Assembly (NCBI GenBank): GCA_037954325.1 | Contig: JBBMNZ010000003.1 | Location: 14,366,892-14,430,891 of the forward strand | Direction: 5' to 3' | Source: Fistularia commersonii | Lineage: Eukaryota > Chordata > Actinopteri > Syngnathiformes > Fistulariidae | Length of the DNA stretch: 64,000 nt | Shown: positions 36,447-47,650 of the stretch, one piece after another | How the letters are laid out: each line of letters starts with the position of its first letter | Numbering within the stretch: position 1 is the first letter of the stretch | Made by a program: the position numbers and the translations under genes | Notes under the pieces: generated by a model | Databases searched by the model: none | What the model saw: the letters and a program-made list of their open reading frames with translations, nothing else | What the model was told of the DNA's origin: nothing

Positions 36447-36640
36447 GGCGGTGTGGCACAGGTGGTAGCACAATTGTCTTTGGAATCGAACATTCCTGGT
36501 TCGATTCCGTGTTCCTTCTAGCATGTTGAGTGTTGTTGAGCAAGACCCTGTCCCTCCATGATTGGTTAATTGCATAGAATTAATTTCCTGATGAGGGACT
36601 GATGAATTATAATAATGTATACAACATGTTGTGTAATTCA
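36447..36640 (+). mobile_element. tRNA-derived SINE
   Basis: Box A-like TGGCACAGGTGG at about 36457 and a perfect-looking box B GGTTCGATTCC at about 36499, spaced like a tRNA gene. After them comes 'gttgttgagcaagaccctgt', the body shared with 8158-8345. It cannot fold as a tRNA cloverleaf and is a repeat. Confidence 0.7.
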
Positions 36641-36916
36641 GTGTCCATCATTGTGTACTTCATATTGTAGACTTTGCAGTGTCCTTCATTGTTAGACATA
36701 GCCTCAGACTTAAACTCCATTGAGTATTTCATTGTATCCATCTTGCTGTGAACTTCCCTGTCTGCTTCATGTTGCGTACTTCACAGGGACCTCCATTCTG
36801 CACTTAACTGTTTACTTCATGTTGTGTACTTCATAATGGGGTCTGGTGTGTTCCAAAACTTTATTTATTTATTTATCTATTTATTTTTTATATCATTTTC
36901 TGAAAATTGAGTTTCA

Positions 36917-38103
36917 TACCTCCTGTCCTGTCATCCTCTTCCCCTCTTTCTATGTCCTCTCTTTCCTTCTTTTTCTTTCCTTTTCTAACTGGTAATTTAA
37001 TCCCTCCTTTTTTACTTCTCTTTTCATCTTTTTGTCTTTTTTTTGGTCTGCCCTTCTCTGCTTAGTCTTTTGTATATCCTTCATCCCTGGTTTTTCACTA
37101 CTTTCTCTATATTCTTTTCTCTTATTTTCGCTCCTTGCTCTTCCTTCAAATCCCTCTTCCTCATTCATCCCCTTCTATATTTTCCTTTTGGTTTTATAAT
37201 TTTCTGCATGATGTTTATCTTTCTTTCTTCTTTCTCAACTTGTCTTTCTTTGTCATGCCATCTCTTATCCTCACTCTTCTTTTGTTCATTGTTGTCTTCC
37301 TCTCCCATCTTTCCCTTTCTTATCTCACCCCTTGTAGTCTGCTTTTCTTTGTCTTGTCATCCATTCTTTCAACCTTCTATCTTCCTCTTCCACCACTTTT
37401 ATTTTTCTTCTCTGCTCTCATTTTCACTTGTTTCTTGTCCTCCTCCTTCTGATCACCCATTTAATGCCCCTTTTCTTGTTGTCTTTCGTCTCAGTGTCTT
37501 CAATCCTTCCCCCTCCCTTTACTTCCCTTTTTTATATGTTCCTTCCCTCCCTTCTTTTGCGTTCTTCCTCATGTTCTTCTCCCCTTTATGTCTCCCCACC
37601 TTTCACTTCTTTGACTTTATCTCTTTTCTCATGCCCCCTGTCTTGTATCTCCTGTTTGTTTTTTAGTTATTCTCCTTCTTTTCCAAGCTGTTTTTACTTT
37701 CCTTCAGTCACTTTCTTTGTTTTCGATACTTCTCCTTTTCCCCGTTCTCTTCCAGTCTTTTTAGTTCTCGCCATTGATTTCCCCTCCTTTTTCTCTCCAT
37801 TCATCTCTCCTCTTCTCTTTTCAGCTCTTCCACTCTTTTTATGCCCTCCCTTATCTTTTAATTTTTCCCTATCAGTTATTTTATTTTACCTCTTCTTTAC
37901 ACTCCGCCATTTTCTTAAGAGCTTGTCATCTTTTCATCATTCCCTCTTATTTCTCTTCCTCACCCATTTTTTTTTTTTACTTTCCCCGTTTTGTTCTTAT
38001 TTAGTTTCCTCTCTTTTCCCTCGTTCACCTGTTTTTCTCTCCCCCTCGTCACCTCCTGACCCACTGACCTCCTGACCTCTTGTGTCGCTTTTTCCCCTCT
38101 TTC
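36917..38103. repeat. 1.2-kb polypyrimidine tract (C/T on + strand)
   Basis: Nearly 1.2 kb where the plus strand is overwhelmingly C and T (TCTTTC, CCTCTT, TTCCTC in irregular order), with scattered purines. There is no fixed repeat unit. Long open frames here (37043-37666 and 37428-38075) exist only because stop codons need purines; they would encode Ser/Phe/Leu/Pro strings. Such tracts can form triplex (H-) DNA and bind PTB-type proteins. Confidence 0.9.
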
Positions 38104-38480
38104 GGGGCAGAGCCTATTTCTGCCTAAGCTCTTCTGGCAAACATCTCCTCTGAGCCGTAAAACACAAGGCGTCGCACGGCAATGGAGAGAGACCGGCTAA
38201 TTAAAGCCGGTCGCTCCCGATAAATCTGGATAAATTAACAAGGCGTTACATTTGCATGGAGCGTTAATGAATGGAGGTTTGCCACTGTGAACCCGCCGCA
38301 TTAGCATAACTACTTCCAGCATGTTTCTGAAATAATGCGCTCATTTGCACATCACTGACTTGGCTAATTCTGGGCGGCCTTGTAATTAAAGAAGCCCACT
38401 TTAATTTTTAATGAAGTTTGCGTTGCATCAATCCTGACAGTAATGGGGGCGACACGGAAACAAAAAGGCTGTTAATAATT
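38104..38480. promoter_or_regulatory. Candidate enhancer with perfect hairpin and homeodomain sites
   Basis: Contains GACCGGCT-AATTAA-AGCCGGTC (38191-38212), an 8-bp perfect inverted repeat around AATTAA, and many ATTA/TAAT motifs (GGATAAATTAACAAGG, CATTAGCATAAC, TTGTAATTAAAG, TTAATAATTAAATTC) plus TTTGCATGGAG. No coding frame. Of all the blocks in the desert this looks most like a conserved developmental enhancer, probably for foxb1 7.1 kb downstream. Conservation is untested. Confidence 0.45.
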
Positions 38481-38999
38481 AAATTCACAAACCACTTTGA
38501 GGGATAATAACTCCCGAGGAGGCACCAGCCGAAAGTGAATAGGCAAGAAATCACTTGAAAATGAGCGATAAATCACCTGATGATGAAAATTAAGAAATGC
38601 GAAATTATTAAAGCATGGTCGCAAAACAGGAACAGAAGAATTTGAAAAAAAGACTAAAAATGAAGGTAAATTGCTCAAGAAGCAGCAAGAAATAAGATTT
38701 ACAAGAAATCGTTCGGACATTGCCGACAAATTTGGTTATCATCAATGTATAGATATGTATGTATATATATATGTATAAAAATCTCTGACATTAAAAAGAA
38801 AGTTTTTCAAGGCCAAGGTCATCTTTATTTTCCTCTGTGACAGTTATTTCCACTTAAGAGCTTTCATTTTGACAAAGATACGCACTGTCCTGGGGTTGAA
38901 TCCCCCTCTGATTGAGGTACAATCTCTGCAGTTTTTAAAATAAAGTGATCGTTTCATTATATCGGCTATTAAGTGGGAATAAACTAGCAGAAAGTCTAA
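38481..38999. other. Desert DNA, nothing recognised
   Basis: AT-rich; a small TA-rich run at 38745-38780. No gene or repeat family seen. Confidence 0.4.
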
Positions 39000-39270
39000 T
39001 CAACTGCTTTTATTCTACGTGACTGACTGAGGCCATTTTTAGCAGTTAATTTCAAGGTGAGGACCGTGGGGCCGTGGAGCACCAGAAGCGCAGCGTTAGG
39101 AGGACCGGGTGATTGGTCGACACGAGGAGCCGTTGGGGTTCGCGAATCCCAGTCGGGAGGCTAATGGCCTCGGATCGCTCTAGATTGCCCGGTGTTTAAA
39201 TGCCGTCCAGATCTGGGCAGTAGGAATTATTACATGCCGGCGTCCCGTGCGGCGGCCAGTTGAAGGATAA
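39000..39270. promoter_or_regulatory. Candidate regulatory block
   Basis: CpG-containing island (AGCAGTTAATTTCAAGG, AGCGCAGCGTTAGGAGG, GAGGCTAATGGCCTCGGATCG) flanked by AT-rich DNA. Includes the short palindrome GAGGCTAATGGCCTC. No exon structure. Confidence 0.3.
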
Positions 39271-40511
39271 CGAGGCCAAGGCGGGATGAGCCAGATGTGA
39301 CACACTCTTCTGCTTTACTGGGAAACAAACAGGAAGTTTCAAAAATAGCAACTTTAAAAAAAAAAAACGCTCATCATGTTTGAGATAAATCAAGCGTGTC
39401 GGAGTGACACTGAGCTCTAGTTCACAGGTTATAATCCATACCTACGAGTTCCACCGTTAAGATAAAACCCGTTTTCTGGTGAAGCTGAGAGACACTGAAG
39501 GCAAACCAGAGACGGCTCATTGCATCCCGTAGCTTCTCTGTACTGCAAAAAAATGTACAATTAATGCCTCCTCTTGGTATCCCTTGAAATCTATGAATCA
39601 TTTTTCTTTTCAGATCTGAACTTAGCAGGCACACTGTGGATGAAGGAGTTGGACTCTGTTTTATTCCTTTATAGCCTCTCACCGATTGTTGTAAACAAAT
39701 AATTGTTACATAATTGCCTTGATAGTAAACTGGTTGATATTGATTATCACAAATACCTTTTTTTTTTTAAAAAAAAAAAGCAGAATTGTTGGAAACATCA
39801 TGACAAATATACATTTAAGTGTAAAACTATTACAGTTTATATACAAAAAAGAAAGTAATGACATAGTATTGTTTTCATTACTGATATCGCTGTAGGTAGG
39901 AGCATGGTGCCCCCCACCCAGGAGTGTGTTTTCCCACAGATATGCAGTTCATCATAATGATCTGCTTTAAAGATTAATAGACAACTGTTGTAAAATAAAA
40001 CCTATAAGAACATTTGCCTCAATGACTTGTCAGATTGTTTTATACATATCAATTGTAAAAGGTATACATCTGCTTTGAGATCTTTTACAGCACAACCTCT
40101 TCTTCTAAACGTCAGTCATCACATGTCTCAGATAAAAGATTCCCAACTGCACCAGTCTTTTTGCTGCACCTGCAACCAGTTTTCAAAGCGTATCAAGAAG
40201 ATAATAGGTTCCTACTTATGATCAAATATAATTAAATCAAATCCACAGCAAACATTATTGTTTTCATATCAAATGCCATCATAAATACAATAGAAATCAA
40301 TGACTAAAACAGTTGTAAATTACCAATAAAATGAGCAACAACACTTATATTAACAAATATGATACATACAGGAAGGTGTGATATTATCTGAAAAGTAGCA
40401 AGAAGTTATTTCAACATGTACAACCATTACCTCAAAATTTGCCTTTCTACTTTAATGGTTTCCAATGAATAACGAAAACCTTCTAAAAGAAATCCCAACA
40501 TATAGATGGAT
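39271..40511. other. Desert DNA, nothing recognised
   Basis: AT-rich with poly-A/T runs at 39356-39367 and 39762-39779. No gene or repeat family seen. Confidence 0.4.
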
Positions 40512-40885
40512 AAGCAGGCTGCACGGAGGCCAGAAGTTAGTGCTTCCGCTGCACAGCAAGAGGGTTCCTGGTTTGATTCCAACTTAAGACTTTTTTGTAC
40601 AGAGTTTGCAGAGTTCTCTAGCATGGGATTCATCAGGGTTCCTCCCCAGGTCCTAGTTTCCTCCAACAATCTAAAAACATGGTGATGGATCATTGGAGAC
40701 CTCAAATTACTGAGATGTGTAAATGGGAGATTAATGTTTCTATGTCTCCATATGTGGTCCTATGAGTCCAGGGTGAACCCTGCCCATTGCCCAATGACAG
40801 CTGAGAAAGGCTCCAGTCCCCCCACAGCCCTGAGAGAATGCTTAGCGGCATAGATTTTGAATGAATGAATGAAAAGGATACACAA
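40512..40885 (+). mobile_element. SINE with L2-like tail, nearly full length
   Basis: The most complete copy of this family in the window. Order: 'gcttccgctgcacagcaaga', box B-like 'ggttcctggtttgattcc', 'acagagtttgcagagttctc', 'tttcctccaacaatctaaaa', 'gtccagggtgaaccctgccc', 'gctgagaaaggctccagtcc', and an ATGAATGAATGA tail. Plus-strand orientation. Confidence 0.75.
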
Positions 40886-41279
40886 CATAGCTATTCTCTT
40901 TTGAAGGTCACATCCTGGAATGTTGGAGAGCAGCTGGTTTGTACACCTTTCCTGTTCCCTACATGTAGTTCCGTCTGCAACCACTAGGGGGCCGAATGAG
41001 CGTATCTGACAGGACAGTCACAGAAAAGCCACCTGATGGAGTTTCTCAGAGAACCAGGTGTTTCCCGTCTGTGTCGATGCAGAGGCACCATCCATTCACG
41101 TCCTCATTTCCTATCAGGTTTTGTCCATCAAGGATGGGCCAACAATATCGGAACCCGAAGTTGTATTCTGGCACAGGTGAACCACGGCCATCTTGCCCTC
41201 TCAACAACACGCATGAGTTGACTTGTGCACACAGCAACACATTGACAATGCATAAATAGACTTCACAGAAACAAATGTG

Positions 41280-41657
41280 CTTTATGTGTGTGTGTGTGTT
41301 TCTGTGTGAATGAGTGTTTGTGTTAGTGTAAGTATGTGTGCACATCTGAGTTTTTCTGAATGTGTGTCCTGTATTTCTTTGACTTTTGCGTGTGCTTTTG
41401 TGGGTGTGTGTGTGCATATTTCTGCTGCATATCTAAGAGAGAATGTGTGTGTCTGTCTGTGAGTGTGCATGTGTATGTGAGCAATTTATCTGTATTTGCT
41501 TGTATCTATGTGGGTGTGTGTGTGTATATGAGATGATCTCTCCGTGTACATGAGCGTGTGAGACAGAAATAGATTATGCACGTGGTGTGTGTGTGTCTTT
41601 GTGGTTGTTTATGTATATTTGAGAGCTCATTTTATGCGTGAGAGAGACTGCATGTAT

Positions 41658-41693
<36 letters not shown>

Positions 41694-41800
41694 ATGTGTG
41701 CGTGTGCATGTGTGTACGAGTGAACGAATCAGACAATGTGTGTAAGTGTGTGTGAGTGAGAGTGTGCGTGCATGTGTGTTTGTGAGTGCAAGCTTCAAGA
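41280..41800. repeat. TG-rich cryptic simple sequence
   Basis: About 500 bp of TG-rich, imperfect repeats (TGTGTG with GAGTG, GTATG interruptions) around a pure (TG)16 at 41661-41692. Open frames on the minus strand (Thr/His repeats) are artefacts of CA codons. Confidence 0.85.
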
Positions 41801-42066
41801 GGCAATTGTAAATGTTTCTTTGACTGACATGTCTAGATGCATATGCAAATAAACCCTCAGGTTCCAGACTTTATGTGATTATAAATGAATCATTTTTAGA
41901 AATGCTTAATACAAAACTTCTTTATTCCTGACAACAGAGAGATCAGGAAGTCCAAACAGACTGGAGGGTTCTTTAAAAAAATTAAAACGGAACAATATCC
42001 AATCATTAATACCTTTATATGCACTTTTTTGACAATATAGAAATCAATAATATAAACAGTCAGATA

Positions 42067-42070
42067 ATGA

Positions 42071-42141
<71 letters not shown>

Positions 42142-42202
42142 CATCCATCCATCCATCCATCCATCCATCCATCCATCCATCCATCCATCTATCTATCTAT
42201 CC

Positions 42203-42283
<81 letters not shown>
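42067..42283. repeat. (CTAT)n with embedded (CCAT)n block
   Basis: Tetranucleotide array of about 215 bp: CTAT, then CCAT at 42141-42190, then CTAT. The inner CCAT block is a clean single-base variant that has itself spread in tandem. Confidence 0.97.
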
Positions 42284-42929
42284 ACCTTCTTCATAAAATA
42301 GAACATTAAATATCTGAATATTTTGCATTTTCCAATCATCAATGAAGTGTTGGTGTTCGCATTTTAATTGTTTTGAAATTCTGAAGGCCGGACAAGGCAT
42401 CGGCCCTTTGACTGTGTGAGTCTAAAGTAAAATAATTAAATGCCAAAATTAGATACATAAAGACTGAAAATGCATATTCTTAAAGATTAAATACATAGCT
42501 GTTTGAAATTAAATAGTTATAACCATTTATAATATGTCAAAAACCTAAAGTAAATAAGAAAATGTACAAGAGGTGAAGATAAAGCTGGATTTATCTTGGT
42601 CTCAATTTGAGCGTGTTTCCCTCTAATTTCTCTTTACTGGAAATCAAGCACAGCAACATCATTTACTGATTGTCAATAAATGGTGACAAACTATTTGTAT
42701 ATACATAAATACAAATTATATATGCGTTGATATACATATATATTTATATATGTATTCATGACAAACAAATCAGCAGCTGAAGTGTGAAAACAGGAATTGG
42801 TATATTAGTAGTGACTGACTTGTTACTTGTAGGAGATGATAAGAAACAATAAATAATAATAACCATAATTTTTTAATAAAGAATAAATAAATTATCTTTT
42901 TTAATTTTTTTTTACCCTGTTAAAAGAGC
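42284..42929. other. AT-rich desert DNA, nothing recognised
   Basis: No gene or repeat family; a TATA-rich patch at 42697-42760. Confidence 0.4.
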
Positions 42930-43060
42930 TGGACTCCCAGATATATCTTGAGCAGAGTCAGATTAAATAGAGGGCTATTTCACATGTAGATACTTCCTTC
43001 CGGGGATGGTTTAAGTAAAAGTTTAATTAGCATATCGTCACCCTCATAAATTAACCACCT
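42930..43060. promoter_or_regulatory. Candidate regulatory block
   Basis: Mixed-composition 130 bp with CTATTTCACATG, GGTTTAAGTAAAAG (forkhead-like), TTTAATTAGCATATCG (homeodomain/octamer-like) 2.5 kb upstream of foxb1. Motif-based guess. Confidence 0.3.
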
Positions 43061-43317
43061 AATTCATTTTTTGATAAAAATGCTTTTTTTTGCCTTAATC
43101 ATCTCCTCATGATGCTGACAATTGCTTACATCCTCAGTTAAAAAGATTCTGCCATTCTACCTCTTCAGTAGAAATTGCCTATGTCAAGAGTATGTCAAAT
43201 GGTTCAGTTTTTTGTGTTTCCTGAAAAATCTGAAAAAATGACATAGGGGATTATTTTAAGAGAATGATGATATGAAGTTACGGAACATGCATTTGATCAT
43301 TCTGATCCTTTCTTCCC

Positions 43318-43420
43318 TCTACTTTTCCTTTTGTCTGATGACAGCAGGGATAGGCTCCAGCATCCGCCCTGACACAGAATACAGGAAAAGCGGCAGACGA
43401 TTGATGGATAGAATTTAGGT
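43318..43420 (+). repeat. SINE/L2-like 3' end fragment
   Basis: 'gcagggataggctccagcat', 'ccgccctgacacagaataca', 'agcggcagacgattgatgga': the 3' end of the same family as 40512-40885. Confidence 0.7.
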
Positions 43421-43924
43421 TTGAAAAAAACTGAAAAAATTGCATGAGAAAAATAAGCAATTAAAAATGAAAAAGTAACAATAGAAAAAAATAGGAACCC
43501 CTAATGATTCAAGGACCGTGTTTCACAATATCAAATATATATATGTAAAATGTAGGGGTCTTTCATTCGTTTTAATTTCTCTCATTTCTGCTTTTCTTCT
43601 TCTGTTTCAGAAAAATCTTTGAAAGAACCCAGCAGGGAAACCCTTAACATCTCAACTTAAAGGTGCTTTAATTATACCTTATTTAATTTGTTCAATCTTT
43701 TTAGATTCCAGAGAAATATAACATTTAAAAACATTCGATGAAAAACAAACCTCTGGTAATTACACTCAAATATTTAATTCAGAAATACATGCAGTGGCCT
43801 GGTTTTTGCAGAAATACATGCAAAGTAATACACACAGTAATATATGCAGAAATGCACGCAGTAATATATGCAGTTGCAGTAAATCTTTTAATTTCATTTA
43901 TTTAATTTTTTTACAAAATATCAG

Positions 43925-44078
43925 TGTCAGTGGCGGGAGAGTAAGACGATAAGGATGAGAGAGAGAGAGAGAGCGCTGATGAAGAACGCAAATCCCCCGG
44001 ATGATCCCGCACGTGTCGCCGCATCGGTTCGCCAGCTCGGGGGTTCAAAGGTCAGACGTGTGAAAGTGGCAATTTGCC

Positions 44079-44126
<48 letters not shown>

Positions 44127-44350
44127 CACACATACTTGGAGGTGGGGGGTCAAATGAAGTGACGTCACTTCGACGGCGATTTAACGACGTCTGAAGGTGG
44201 TGAACTTGAACGCGCGTTAATTGGTGGAATCAATTAACCGACGGATCGACACTTAATTGGTTCCGTTAAAACGTCACCGTTCGTTAATTTGCGCTTCTGA
44301 TTATTGATTCTGATTACAACACTATAATAACGACGATTAAGGCTGATATA
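43925..44350. promoter_or_regulatory. Candidate upstream foxb1 regulatory region
   Basis: Non-repetitive, CpG-containing sequence 1.3-1.7 kb upstream of foxb1. It carries a perfect CRE palindrome TGACGTCA (44160-44167) and the inverted pair GTTAATTG-(7 nt)-CAATTAAC (44216-44238), a paired homeodomain arrangement. An (AC)n run at 44080-44123 interrupts it. Confidence 0.4.
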
Positions 44351-45043
44351 TTAATGAGCACGTTTAACACACAAGGAGATTCATTTTCATTTGTTAAAAA
44401 TGAATGAACTTACGCGCTTTATATATGATCGGAAATGATCTCTTCTTTAAGGTTTTTATTAGATAACTCAGATATCCGACAGAAAAAAATCCATGGGTTA
44501 TTAGACATAGGCGTCTATAAAGAAACCAGGAATAAAATGAAAACAATTATAAAACATTTCAGTCGATGGTGCTTAAGAATCTAGACACGGATTTTCCGCC
44601 ACGACCATCAAAATTCGAATCTCATTCAATTTTCCATACATTCAAAAAACATTCTTTTTCTAAATAAAAACGAAAAAGTAAGCGAATTTTTGAATAATAA
44701 AAAGTCCTCAGTGTTAGAATTTTAAACATCGAACAGACGTGAGTGGACGATACTCCTTGAGTATCGAGTAAGGCGCCTTAAATAAAACGCATTATTATTG
44801 TTATTATTATTATAAAAGATGACAAGTTAAAGATCGCCCTTGATTCACACAGGAACAGTAAAACTAATTGTTTTTTTTTAAACATGTTAACAAAATTTCT
44901 AATGCCGCTTATTAATTATTTAGATGTTTACTTCCGAAATTGGGAATAAATAAACCTCTGAATGAAACAAAAGTGTACAATGTCACAATAAAGTAGCGTC
45001 GTAATTCAGGGCTAATTGAAGGACCCCGCCCCCCTCCTGACCT

Positions 45044-45045
<2 letters not shown>
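44351..45045. other. AT-rich spacer upstream of foxb1
   Basis: No gene or repeat family seen; ends in an (AC)n run at 45046-45088. Confidence 0.4.

Positions 45046-45088
<43 letters not shown>
45046..45088. repeat. (AC)n microsatellite
   Basis: Pure AC run of about 43 bp at the edge of the foxb1 CpG island. Confidence 0.95.
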
Positions 45089-45089
<1 letters not shown>

Positions 45090-45598
45090 ACCTCCACCCC
45101 GCCCCCCCCTCCCCCGGCTCTCCTTCCCGGGAAGCAGCGTCCTCTCCGCAGCTTCTCCCCACGCCACTCCACGCGGAAGTGACTCGTGTCGGTGCGATCC
45201 GTGGAGGTGATGAAAACAAGCCCACTCCCCCCGCCCTCCTCCGGCCCGGACCCACTCCGGTACCCCCCCGCCCCCGCTTCCACGGTCACGTGACGAAGAA
45301 GAAGGTTCCCCCCCCCCGTTAATGAGGCTCCTCTCCGGGGGTCTTTTCTGCCCCCGCCACCGCCGCCCGGCTCAGACACGACATGGAGGCGGCGGCATCA
45401 GGAGTCGCGTAGCACCGGCGGGGGAGGAGAGGAGAGGAGAGGAGAGGAAGAGGAAGAGGAGCGACGGGCCCCCCTAACTTTCCCTCAAACTTTGAGGAGC
45501 GGAGCTCCGCGGCCATGTGAGCCCAACTTCCTTCGGCTGACACGCTAAAAAAAAGTTTTGTCGAGAGCGTTTGCGGTGCCGGTGCCGGTGCCGACAGG
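45089..45598 (+). promoter_or_regulatory. foxb1: foxb1 CpG-island promoter and 5' UTR
   Basis: GC- and CpG-rich sequence directly upstream of the foxb1 ATG, with long C runs (CCCCCCGCCC near 45100 and 45265), CACGTGAC at about 45287 and a GGAGA purine repeat at 45421-45464. No TATA box is evident. The transcription start is not determined. Confidence 0.6.
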
Positions 45599-46567
45599 AT
45601 GCCCCGCCCGGGGAGGAACACGTACAGCGACCAGAAGCCCCCCTACTCGTACATCTCCCTGACGGCCATGGCCATCCAGAGCTGCCCGGAGAAGATGTTG
45701 CCGCTGAGCGAGATCTACAAGTTTATCATGGACCGCTTCCCGTATTATCGCGAGAACACGCAGCGCTGGCAGAACTCCCTGCGCCACAACCTGTCCTTCA
45801 ACGACTGCTTCATCAAGATCCCGCGGCGACCGGACCAGCCCGGGAAGGGCAGCTTCTGGGCGCTGCACCCCAACTGCGGCGACATGTTCGAGAACGGCAG
45901 CTTTCTGCGGCGCCGAAAGCGCTTCAAGGTGGGCAGCCTGCAGGCCGCGGACCCGCTGGCGGCCAGCAAGCCGCAGGACGCGGCGCACTATTTGCAGCAG
46001 CAGCAGGCCAAGCTGCGGTTGAGCGCGCTGCACGCCGCCGCAGCCGCCGCCGCCGCCGCCGCACACCTGCCGCAGATGCCGGGCGGCTACGCGGGCTCGG
46101 CCCCGCAGCCGTCCGGCTTCAAGCACCCGTTCGCCATCGAGAACATCATCGCACGCGAGTACAAGATGCCCGGCGGGTTGGCGGCCTTCTCCGCCAGCGG
46201 GTACCCGCTCCACAACCAGCTCGGCCCGGCGTGGCCGCACGTGTACGGGCCCGGGATGGTGGACCCCCCGGCGCCGCTCCCCGTGGGCCCCGGGGACTAC
46301 CCCGCCTACGGGATGCCGCTGAAGTCCCTGTGCCACGGAGGGCAGACGCTGCCCGCCATCCCGGTGCCTATCAAACCCACCCCGGCGTCGGTGCCGGGCC
46401 TGCAGGGGCTGCACACGCACATCCCGGGTTTCCTCGGCAGCTCGCCCCGATCCGCAAGCCCCACGTCCCCGCAGACCGCCACCGGCCAGAGCAGCCCGGC
46501 CGCGCCGGGTGAGGCGCTGCCCTTATCGGCCTCTTCCACGCTCCACTCAGCGGTGGCGGTGCATTGA
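45599..46567 (+). CDS. foxb1: Forkhead box B1 transcription factor (single exon, 322 aa)
   Basis: Intronless, as in FOXB1 of other vertebrates. It begins MPRPGRNTYSDQKPPYSYIS, the conserved FOXB1 start. The forkhead domain spans about residues 13-110 and retains the recognition helix WQNSLRHNLSFNDCF and wing sequence KGSFWALHP. A polyalanine run (about residues 143-153) follows. The C-terminal half has FKHPFAIENIIAREYKMPGG with an Eh1-like Groucho-binding core, TLPAIPVPIKPTP, and the FOXB1-type ending SAVAVH. FOXB2 is longer and histidine-rich, so FOXB1 is preferred. FOXB1 acts in the nucleus in diencephalon, midbrain and spinal cord patterning. Teleosts keep two copies (foxb1a, foxb1b); which this is cannot be told from the window. 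GC content is far above the flanks. Long open frames in other phases over this gene are shadows of its GC-rich codons. Confidence 0.97.
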   Translation: MPRPGRNTYSDQKPPYSYISLTAMAIQSCPEKMLPLSEIYKFIMDRFPYYRENTQRWQNSLRHNLSFNDCFIKIPRRPDQPGKGSFWALHPNCGDMFENGSFLRRRKRFKVGSLQAADPLAASKPQDAAHYLQQQQAKLRLSALHAAAAAAAAAAHLPQMPGGYAGSAPQPSGFKHPFAIENIIAREYKMPGGLAAFSASGYPLHNQLGPAWPHVYGPGMVDPPAPLPVGPGDYPAYGMPLKSLCHGGQTLPAIPVPIKPTPASVPGLQGLHTHIPGFLGSSPRSASPTSPQTATGQSSPAAPGEALPLSASSTLHSAVAVH

Positions 46568-47650
46568 AGTGACTCCTTTCTATTTCAAGACACTCAAAAA
46601 CAGAAAAAGGGAAAACTAAGCAAACTTCCACCCAAAGCTGTTTCTGGAGGATGGCTCCTCCTGAACGTTGGTCAGGTGAGGAGAAAAAAAAACAGAAAAT
46701 ACATTTTTTTTAAATGTAGATTCCGTCATGATCTATTAGGTCAAGAAGCAGCAGGTTGACCTCTGACCTCTGCTGTGAAGATCCCTATCCTGCCACCCCA
46801 CCTCTTCTCCCCCTCCCAGTGGGGCTCTTGTAAACCCACCATCTCTGGATCTTTGTGACTGCAGCATTTTCTCGGGGCGGAAAGAAAGAAGCCTCTTCAG
46901 ATTAATTACTTTTCTCTCCACTTCAAAAAAAAGAAGAAATGAATCTTGTTTCTTCCCCTCTGTCTGGCTGTAGGGTTTTCTCTTCCGACAAAAAAATCAC
47001 GAGTTTCTCACTATAAACCAAATAATCAATATTTCCCCCCTCATTTTTTTCCCCGAATGATCAATAAGAACAATCACAAGAGAGACTTGAAACATTTATT
47101 TATGTTCAGCACATTTAAAGAACTGTAAGGATCTACTGTCTCTGATGCACTTTCGACACTAATAGATGTTTTCATTTTTTTCAGCCTGCATAATTTAACT
47201 TTTTTTTTATACAAAAAAAAACTAAAGCCGTGGTGTAAAAAAGCAGCTGCTGTGTATGGATTTGTCCTGCTGCATGACCCTGTTTAGTGTCTGTAGTCTG
47301 ATTTCTATCTGTTTTTTATTTTTATTTTTAGGCTAAAAGCATGAACACGGATCTTCTGTTCCCTGAACTCTGCCCGTCCATTTCCATTAAAAAAAATAAC
47401 AAACTTTCGCACATGTTAATTGCTGTCAGGATGCAGTTATTCACACACACACAAACACACATGCACATATTCACAATTAGGAGGTTGGTCACCTTAATGA
47501 GTGTTTGTGATCGTTTTTCACTTTTAGGTCTTTTTTGTCATATCTGCTGCGTTTTAACAAACACATTTGGTTTTTAGCTTGCAATCCTGACTCGTCCCTG
47601 AACATCACCTGCTTTTTGATTCAGTCTTATTAAACCCAGGAATTACTTGT
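46568..47650 (+). other. foxb1 3' UTR and flank
   Basis: Probable 3' untranslated region, with several A/T runs and ATTTA-like motifs (47096-47102). At 46773-46796 it holds a 24-bp sequence repeated exactly at 52466-52489. No clear AATAAA close to the stop; the transcript end is unknown. Confidence 0.4.

Noticed and set aside
36447..36520. tRNA gene
   Set aside because: Box A and B are present but no acceptor stem or cloverleaf can be formed; it is a SINE head. The same holds for 50812-50885 and the minus-strand head near 8330.
37043..38075. Two long overlapping open frames (207 and 215 codons)
   Set aside because: They lie in the polypyrimidine tract, where stop codons are rare by composition; the products are Ser/Phe/Leu strings with no motif.
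42067..42283. CRISPR array or satellite centromere unit
   Set aside because: Simple tetranucleotide repeats without spacers; the genome is a vertebrate's.
45545..46512. Long open frames of 291 aa (minus) and 313 aa (plus, other phase) over foxb1
   Set aside because: Both are shadows of the GC-rich foxb1 coding exon, which has a full forkhead domain in its own frame.
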